Below, piece after piece: positions 57,469-64,000 of a stretch of 64,000 nucleotides of DNA. The position numbers and the translations under genes are program-made. The notes beneath the pieces were generated by a model that saw only the letters and a program-made list of their open reading frames with translations, did no database searches and was not told where the DNA came from. Source of the DNA: Hysterium pulicare CBS 123377 (Eukaryota; Ascomycota; Dothideomycetes; Hysteriales; Hysteriaceae). Positions within the stretch are counted from its first letter, which is position 1. Each line of letters begins with the position of its first letter. The DNA is taken from NCBI GenBank assembly GCA_000467715.1, contig AJFK01000155.1, forward strand, positions 1-64,000. Direction: 5' to 3'.

Positions 57469-59104
57469 ATGCTCTACATTAATGCCACCATCGTAACCGT
57501 CAATTCCAATCGGGACATCTACACAAATGGAGCCGTACTCGTGAAAGAGAATCTCATTGCAGATATAGGCAAAACCTTCGATTTAACCGAGAAATACTCT
57601 CAGGAGGAGATGTATGATCTCGATGGCTACATCGTCATCCCAGGCTTAATTTCGACCCATATGCATACCGCCCAAACCCTCCTACGAGGTGCCGCAGATG
57701 ACCTTGAACTGGTCTCCTGGCTCTGCGAACGCATTTGGGTTCTGCAAGGTAACTTCACACCGGAAGATGGGTACGCCGCGGCTCGAATTAGCATTGCGGA
57801 GATGCTTAAAACCGGTACAACTTGCTTCCTAGAGAGCATGGTGAGCCCCATCCTATCCCCTGGGCGAACAACCTCCATCTAAGCTATCATACAGTTTGCA
57901 AACCGCTACGGTTTCGACGGTCTCTGTGCAGCTGTGGAGGAAAGCGGTATCCGCGGCTGTCTAGGTAAAATTGTCATGGACATAGGCACCTACGCCAAAG
58001 ATCCCGCCTGGGCAATGCATCCAGGGCTAATCGAGGACCGTGAGACCTCCTTACTCGGCGCTGTTTCCATGCATGAAAAATGGAATGGAAAGGCCAACGA
58101 CAGGATCCGAGTCTGGTTCGGAGCTAGAACACCTGGAGGCGTTTCCGAAGGACTGTATAAGGAGATGACGGCGATTTCGAGAGAGAAGAATATCCCGATT
58201 ACAATGCATTGTGCAGAGGTGAGGGCGGACAGGGAGTTCTTCGCCAGCCTGGAACCACCACAGACACCGATGTCATTTTGTGATAATGTAGGGCTTTTGG
58301 GTCCAAACACGGTGCTGGTGCATATGGTGCATCTTGACGATACCGATCTTGCTAAGCTTGCGGAGACGAACACGCACGTCGCGCACTGCCCGACATCGAA
58401 CGCGAAACTGGCATCGGGAATCGCCCGCATTCCCGAGATGCTGGAAGCTGGAGTAAATGTTGGGCTTGGGACTGATGGTGCGCCGTGCAATAACACCAAC
58501 GACTTAATGCAAGAGATGAAGCTCGCTGGCATCATTCACAAGGCCAAGTCGTATGATCCCACCTTGATTCCAGCTGGTACGTAAGGTCGGGGTGCAAAGT
58601 CTACGTCCCCGTGTTCATACTTTTCCCTTACATGTTCGCTACCCATATCCCACTCAAGTGGTATCTAAAGATTAGAACACTATAAGCAAAAGTATAATGC
58701 GGGTTCTCTTAGTACCAAAACCCTTTACGAAGCTCATGCTAATTATCCGTCCTCCTTTAGAGACCGTCTTGGAAATGGCCACGATCAATGGAGCCAAAGC
58801 ACTAGGGCTAGGGGATTCCATTGGCAGCCTCGAAGTGGGAAAGAAGGCGGATTTTGTTGGCATTGATATGCGGAAGGTACATCTACAGCCCTATTTCAAC
58901 CCAGTCAGTGCGATCGTTTACTCTGCGACTGGTGGGGATGTTAAGTTTGTGGTCGTAGATGGGAAGATAGTAGTTGAAGATGGATTGTTGAAGACTATGC
59001 ACGAAGACGAGATATGGAAGGAGGGAAAGCGACGAGGGCACGAAATTGCCATCCGAGCTGGTCTGACTGAAAAGGTTCAAGGCAAGTGGCCAGTGATTTC
59101 ATGA
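57469..59104 (+). CDS. ATZ/TRZ-type amidohydrolase (MTA/SAH deaminase-like)
   Basis: Exons 57469-57840, 57895-58576, 58761-59104; introns of 54 (GTGAGC) and 184 nt (GTACGT, TTTAG), phases 0 and 1; 465 residues. The second junction restores [23 protein letters not shown]. Metal-binding amidohydrolase motifs: HMH at residues 64-66 ([16 protein letters not shown]), [31 protein letters not shown]. Relatives hydrolyse amino groups of purines, 5'-methylthioadenosine/S-adenosylhomocysteine or triazines; the exact substrate cannot be read from sequence, guanine or cytosine deaminase being alternatives. It is convergent with the xylulose kinase, 92 bp between stops. Confidence 0.9.
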
Positions 59105-59196
59105 CGATATTCATCGATCGCAGTAAGATTTGAATATTTATGTTGTTGAAGTGGATGAGCCACATGATGCGCCGTTTCGGCAAATATGGCCATTCC

Positions 59197-61084
59197 TTAT
59201 CTGATGCCTTCTCCTTTCTCCTCGACCGCTTTGGCCTCCATCATTTCAAAAGCCTTGAGCGCCTCTCCGTATCTCTCCCAAGTGCCCTTCCTATACCCAT
59301 CACAGATTTTCTTCACAAACTCCTTCTCATTCCACCGAGCTTCGAGGAAGTCTTCGAAGCCTTCACTACCCTTTCTTCCCACTCCCCATGCAGCTTTATA
59401 TGCAGAGCCTAGAGCACAAGCATTTCCACCAATGTCTAGCTTGTAGACTCCATCAGTACCTCCGAGGACCTCACCGATAAGTTCAGCAATTGCGCTGTTG
59501 GCAGCGCCACCACCAACCATGTAAATTCGATGAGGCTGTGGAGGTAGATCACCATGTTTTTTAACAAGATTCTGTGATCGCAAGCGTAAAGAGAGAAATT
59601 GAGACTCCAATATTGCGCGGGCGTCTGCATACGGTAAGGGCCATGTGCTATCTTTCGTCTTCGTTTGGGCAGCAGGAGGAGGCACAGCTGTAAGAGCATC
59701 ATTTGCGTAGAGGAAGCGCCACGTGCCGGCCTGTACATTCGGCACAATCTCTGGACGAGGAAAGAAGAGGCCAAGGCGCACAGGATCAGACTTTGGATCG
59801 TTCTGACCGAGGACGGGAGTACTTGTTGCAGTTTCATTGAAATGGTCCCAAGTCTTGTTATCTGGTGTAGCTGAAAGTGTATTTATGGCGTCGCGTATGT
59901 GTTCACGTGCTAGGCCACCGTTTTTATAGCACAACATGAACATGTAGAGACCAGCAGTCGTGGGATGATTCATGAAGTGATATGCAGGGTCAGGTTTGTA
60001 TTCTGATGTAGACACAAGGTAAGTAGTTGAGGTCCCTAGAGAAACTATAGCATCGGAAGAGCGGAGTGGAAGTGCCAATATTGTGGAAGGGTTGTCGCCG
60101 GTGAACGGTATGATGGCGCAAGAATCGGGGAAGCCGTATCGAGATACGAAATATGGAGAGATGGTGCCAAAGCTTCCGCCGCCATCTTCTGGGACGTGAC
60201 CCAGTTTGGACTTGAGATCTTCGACGCCTTCATCTCCTGCTGCCAGAGCAAGAAGGTCCTCATGCCAGCACCCGTTCTTGATGTCCCAGAGATTTGCACC
60301 GCATACATCGCCAATATCTATTGGCGCTACCTTGCCTAAGAAGATCGAGGCGAGAAAGGACGAAACAAGAGATATGCGGGAAGTGGCACGGTATGCTTCG
60401 GGGTACTTCTGGTGGAAACGAAGTATTTGTGGGCCGCTGAAGCGCTGTGAGGGGCGCATTAGAGCGAGCAGCAGTCAAAGGCTAAGAGCACACTTACATG
60501 ATGGGCACTACTTCCAGTGATTTCGGCCAGCTCATTGGGACTCCCTAGCTTGAGATCGAAAGCATCGCATTGCTTCTGTGTGCTCGCATCTTGCCAGTTT
60601 GGACTAAACGGATGGCTGAAAGCTCCTTTCCTCTCTCCCTTGGCTCCACCCTCCAGCTGCTCCACAAGTGTCTTGTTCGCGTTTAGTCCACCGAGCAGAG
60701 TCTCTGCATCATGACTCCAGAATACAGTGCCATGCTGCATACCAGCCCCCGATATGCCCTTCACTTTGGAGAAATCTAGGCCGGCGTCTTTCAGCCGTTG
60801 GAGGACAAGGTCGACGGCTTCGAGCCACATGGCTGGGGGAGCAAAGACCTCGCCTTCGGCAGGGTTGGTAAGGACGCCTTTGTGGATGCCATACTTGGAG
60901 AGGTCGGCATCGAAATCGACTTTCGCTTCATGGACGAGTTTGAGGTCAGACTTGACGGCAATGCCTATTGTTGCGCGTGAGGTCAGTTGAAGAAAGCCAT
61001 GGCGGGGCAAGGATGCGGGGCGTCTGAAAGGCTACCTTTTAGCTGCTGGGTGCTCAAATCGAAGCCCAAGAAGAGGTCAGCCAT
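59197..61084 (-). CDS. XKS1: D-xylulose kinase (FGGY family)
   Basis: Exons 61084-61036, 60964-60498, 60444-59197; introns of 71 and 53 nt, phases 1 and 0; 587 residues, normal for fungal xylulokinase. The tiny first exon supplies [17 protein letters not shown], the ATP-binding start of the FGGY fold. Other blocks: [14 protein letters not shown] (substrate loop), [29 protein letters not shown] across a junction, [58 protein letters not shown]. It phosphorylates D-xylulose to xylulose 5-phosphate, feeding pentose from plant biomass into the pentose phosphate pathway in the cytosol. Assignment by conserved motifs; a ribulokinase is less likely. Confidence 0.92.
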
Positions 61085-61736
61085 GGCCAATGTGATGAGA
61101 GGAGGCGATGAAAGGGAATGAGGGACAGAAACGAGGCGCCATGGGAAGACAGAGATGCTGTGGACTCATATGATGCAGCGGAATCTTCGCCAGTTGCTAG
61201 CTTCTAAGGGTCCAGACATGACGCTTGGCACATGTCAGATTTATCCGGCGGTGCCTGCATTTGCTTTTGCTGTAACAATGGATTAGCTTGAAAAAGACGC
61301 CATGCCATTGGGTGCTACGAGTGAGTTTGAATCCGTTTTATCCGCCGGAAGGAAGCGGTGTTGCAGTAGGCGGATTACCCCTTTAGGATATGCACGAGAA
61401 ATCGCTGTTGTTCCACATGTACTCATTATCGTTTTATTTTCAAGGAGGCGTAGTAATAGGTTAGAGACAAATCGTACGCTGTAGCCAACGTCTGTCCATC
61501 CCTAGCAGCAATCGATATCCGTGCAGAGGTGAAGATGCACATGGACAGCCCCAACAACTATACCGTGTTTCCAACCCCTTTTCACCTACTTCTCGGTGTC
61601 CTGACCCATCAGCAAGTGTTATACGCCGCATGCCCGCAGAATCTAAGCCAGAAGTAAGGCCGAGAACACAATGCGCCGGTGTCCATCGCCAAAACGCCAA
61701 TAATGTGAGCTGATTCCCCAATCATATTGTACAGTT
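61085..61736. other. Intergenic
   Basis: 0.65 kb between the xylulose kinase start and the CDF transporter stop. Nothing recognised. Confidence 0.5.
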
Positions 61737-63290
61737 TCATCTTCGTCTAGTGGCGCTGCCGTCGGCTGGCTTATGATTGTGCGTGTGATCATGGTCGTGC
61801 GAATGCGTATGGTCCTCCTCCTCGGGTTCAGGACTCGACTGCGCGCTGACGTCCGGCTTGATGAATTCGTCCATAAAATCGGGTTGTGATGATGACTCTG
61901 AAACAAATCGCACTTTGACCCTCTTCACTCCCCGAACCTTTGCCCCAACTCGTTCTCGCACGAGGTCCTCTACACCATGTGTCTGTTCGATCGTCCAACC
62001 TGTCGGGACAGCAAGTTCCAAATCTATCAAATAGTTTTGCCCCGATTTGACACCCTGGATGGAGCGTAGTTCAACATCATTGGATGCGGAGCCGCCGTTT
62101 ATACTGCCCAGAGCTTTTGTTGCTGCTCGGCGAACGTTGTTCTTCATTTCGTCATCAATGCCCACATCTGCAAGCTCCAGCAAGGCTAATTTTGTATTTC
62201 CCCAACCAGCCTGTACAACCATCAGCGAGATTACCAAACCGCCAACGGGGTCAAGCCAAGATGCGTTGCTCAAGACGTTGGACCCCGCTATCATCAGAAG
62301 CGCAACAAATGCCGTGAGGGAGTCGACGCGATGGTGGTAAGCATTCGAGGCTAGGACGGAGGATTTTCGTTCTTTGGCAACCTTCAGAGCTACGAAATAT
62401 TAGTAAATCCCTAATTAGCATGGAGAGATTATACCTACTTGCGCGGTAAAGCCATTCCTTGATCACAATTGATCCAGCTGCCAACCAGGCTGCGTTGATA
62501 TTCGGCCCAAGATCATCGTGACTGTGACTATGTCCATGACTATGGGGAAGTAACCCCCAATGTGCGGCGGCCTCTGCGAAATCAGGGAAAAACTGCTGGC
62601 AAAGTGCAATCAGTGCCGCCCAACCCATCATGAAACCCCCTCCGAGCAGTAGCCCGCTGACTCCCAGAGAGCCTAAACTCTCGACCTTGCCGTATCCGCC
62701 GGGGAAGCGCTCTGATGGGGGTTTCAGGGACCACGAGACTGTGGCTAGAGTCATAATATCGCTAACAAGATCTGTAAGGCTGTGAATGGCATCGGCAGAG
62801 AGTGCTGTTTCAGCTGTTAGCCTTGCACGGCGGTCAACTAACGAGCGGCGAGGTACTTACCCTGGCTGTTGAAGACATAGCCTCCAATTCCCTTTCCAAC
62901 AGCCATGCCGAGGTTGACATAGAGACCAATCCTGGTGATCCTGACTCCAGCATCCTTTTTGTTGGAAGAAAGTAAGTATGTATTGTCATGAGAGTGGTGG
63001 TGATGGCCTGCATGGCCCCGGGTTTGCTCTTTTGTCATGGTGGAAGGTGAAATGTGTCGCCTGCGATGGGCGGTTGAAGACCAATTGAGAAGCGAGCCTG
63101 CGGAGGCCGTGGGACTGGCCGTGACTCTTGTAGATGTTCGAAGGACGCGACGCTGGTGTCCGTTGAAGGCCAGGGGTAGTGTGGAAGCTGATGATGAATG
63201 AGGTGAACGTGGCTTATAGCTCGGACGGGGGAACGCAACGCGTCCCGCATGGTTAATGAAGCGTACTCCATTGCGGTTACCCAGTGACAT
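61737..63290 (-). CDS. CDF metal transporter, mitochondrial Mmt1/2-like
   Basis: Exons 63290-62861, 62804-62439, 62389-61737; introns of 56 and 49 nt, phases 1 and 2; 482 residues. The N-terminus is Arg/Ser-rich with few acids (to about residue 80), like a mitochondrial presequence; a His-rich stretch (HAGHHHHSH) follows. The two metal sites of CDF proteins are seen: DAIHSLTDLVSD (HxxxD) and NAYHHRVDS (HxxxD), with about six hydrophobic segments. A His-rich loop (HSHGHSHSHDD) and a His-rich C-terminal tail (HTHSHDHDHTHNH) are present. MMT proteins move iron (others zinc or manganese) across mitochondrial membranes; the metal here is inferred. Start Met (SLGNRNGV) chosen as the first in-frame ATG. 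Confidence 0.9.
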
Positions 63291-63579
63291 GAAGGAAGAG
63301 AACGGGGAAGGCTCCTGCAACGAGAAATTCGACGCCGAGATTGCGAATCGTGATCTGAGTATCTCTCAAGCCTGCATGGAATGACGACGGCTAGCAGCGA
63401 GAAATTCAGTTGCCGCACGCCAGCCCGTCCACCAGCAGCTCATCGCGACGGGCCGGTCGTCGGCCAATCACATGTCCCGCGATTACTTATTTAAAGGTTC
63501 AAGGTTTGCATGACTCGTCAGATGAAAACACCAGAATAAAATTCTCCCCAAGCACCATCGCCGAACTACAGATTCTACA
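63291..63579. promoter_or_regulatory. Divergent promoter of the CDF and VOC genes
   Basis: Only 289 bp separate the two starts. A TATA-like TATTTAAAG lies at 63488-63496, 84 bp before the VOC ATG. The minus-strand leader of the CDF gene contains a short upstream ATG ending after three codons. Confidence 0.45.
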
Positions 63580-63996
63580 ATGATCTCCGGTCTGCATCAC
63601 ATCAATTTGGTTGTGCCTCCCGAAAGCCTACAAGCCGCTCATGCATTTTACGCCGACACCCTCGGCTTAACCCCTCGACCGGTGCCCGCTCTCCAAGTCG
63701 GAACGCTGCTCTGGTTCGACATTGGATCCTCTGGTCAACAAGTGCATATTGCTTTTGGGGACCCTTCTGACTTCTCCTTCGACTCTGCCCGACACCCATG
63801 CTTTAGAGTCGAATCTGGCGAGAAGCTTTTGGAGCTGCGTAAGCGCATCTACGATCACTTTACCAAAGGCGGAGATGGAGCGCCGAAGGCGGCTGACCGG
63901 CCTGGAGAAGAAGCCAGTGGTGCAAAGGGCGTCGAGTATCCCCAGAGATTCTTTGCCAGAGATTATGCAGGGAATAGGTTGGAGTTCACTTTGTAA
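63580..63996 (+). CDS. VOC superfamily protein (glyoxalase/bleomycin resistance/dioxygenase fold)
   Basis: Single exon, 138 residues, complete. One VOC module pair: MISGLHHINLVVP (first metal His), AHAFYADTLGLTPRPVP, LWFDIGSSGQQVHIAFG (second His) and, at the end, RFFARDYAGNRLEFTL with the usual metal Glu. Fold members include glyoxalase I, fosfomycin and bleomycin resistance proteins and dioxygenases; no reaction can be assigned. It ends four bases before the window edge. Confidence 0.88.
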   Translation: MISGLHHINLVVPPESLQAAHAFYADTLGLTPRPVPALQVGTLLWFDIGSSGQQVHIAFGDPSDFSFDSARHPCFRVESGEKLLELRKRIYDHFTKGGDGAPKAADRPGEEASGAKGVEYPQRFFARDYAGNRLEFTL

Positions 63997-64000
63997 CGCA

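Overview
The window is nuclear DNA of a filamentous ascomycete (Pezizomycotina). The evidence is short introns (about 46-63 nt in most cases) with GTANGT-type donors and CTAAC/CTGAC branch sites, a LOV-RGS photoreceptor, a G1 glutamic peptidase, a Zn2Cys6 regulator, GT69 and DUF3431 proteins, and a giant Ser/Thr-rich cell-wall-type protein with a fungal chitin-binding module. The class (Leotiomycetes, Dothideomycetes or other) cannot be fixed by reading alone. There is no operon structure; every gene has its own promoter.

Layout. 1-11970 (+): the 3' part of a giant Ser/Thr-rich surface protein that runs off the left edge. 13311-14917 (-): secreted protein with an acidic tail, of unknown function. 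15838-16266 (+): short O6-alkylguanine-DNA alkyltransferase. 16537-18405 (+): TPR protein. 20325-22199 (+): PH-domain protein. 23103-24455 (+) and 24569-26032 (-): Zn2Cys6 regulator tail to tail with an MFS drug:H+ antiporter-type transporter. 27940-29966 (-): conserved nuclear-type protein. 30707-31942 (-): DUF3431 membrane protein. 34163-35236 (-): RRM/RGG RNA-binding protein. 35825-39558 (-): Nto1/BRPF-type PHD protein of a NuA3-like acetyltransferase complex. 40184-41206 (+): cystinosin/Ers1-type PQ-loop transporter. 42797-45322 (+): LOV-RGS protein. 46046-46710 (-): Naa20, the NatB catalytic subunit. 50154-50972 (+): eqolisin protease. 51375-52811 (-): GT69 mannosyltransferase-like protein. 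55234-55891 (+): five-exon small secreted beta/gamma-crystallin-like protein. 56182-56790 (-): F-box protein. 57469-59104 (+) and 59197-61084 (-): ATZ/TRZ-type deaminase convergent with D-xylulose kinase. 61737-63290 (-) and 63580-63996 (+): CDF metal transporter divergent from a VOC/glyoxalase-fold protein.

Most genes are single-copy housekeeping or signalling genes. The accessory flavour lies in 1-11970 (surface protein), 23-26 kb (regulator plus exporter), and 46.7-56 kb (gene-poor, with a secreted protease, a small secreted protein and one copy of a dispersed repeat). Two diverged copies of this repeat lie about 26.6 kb apart, in the two emptiest stretches around 27.1 and 53.7 kb. No rRNA, tRNA, CRISPR or intact transposon was recognised.

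Exon boundaries were built by hand from splice signals, frame continuity and family sequence expectations. They are firm where a known domain crosses the junction and are flagged where they are not.
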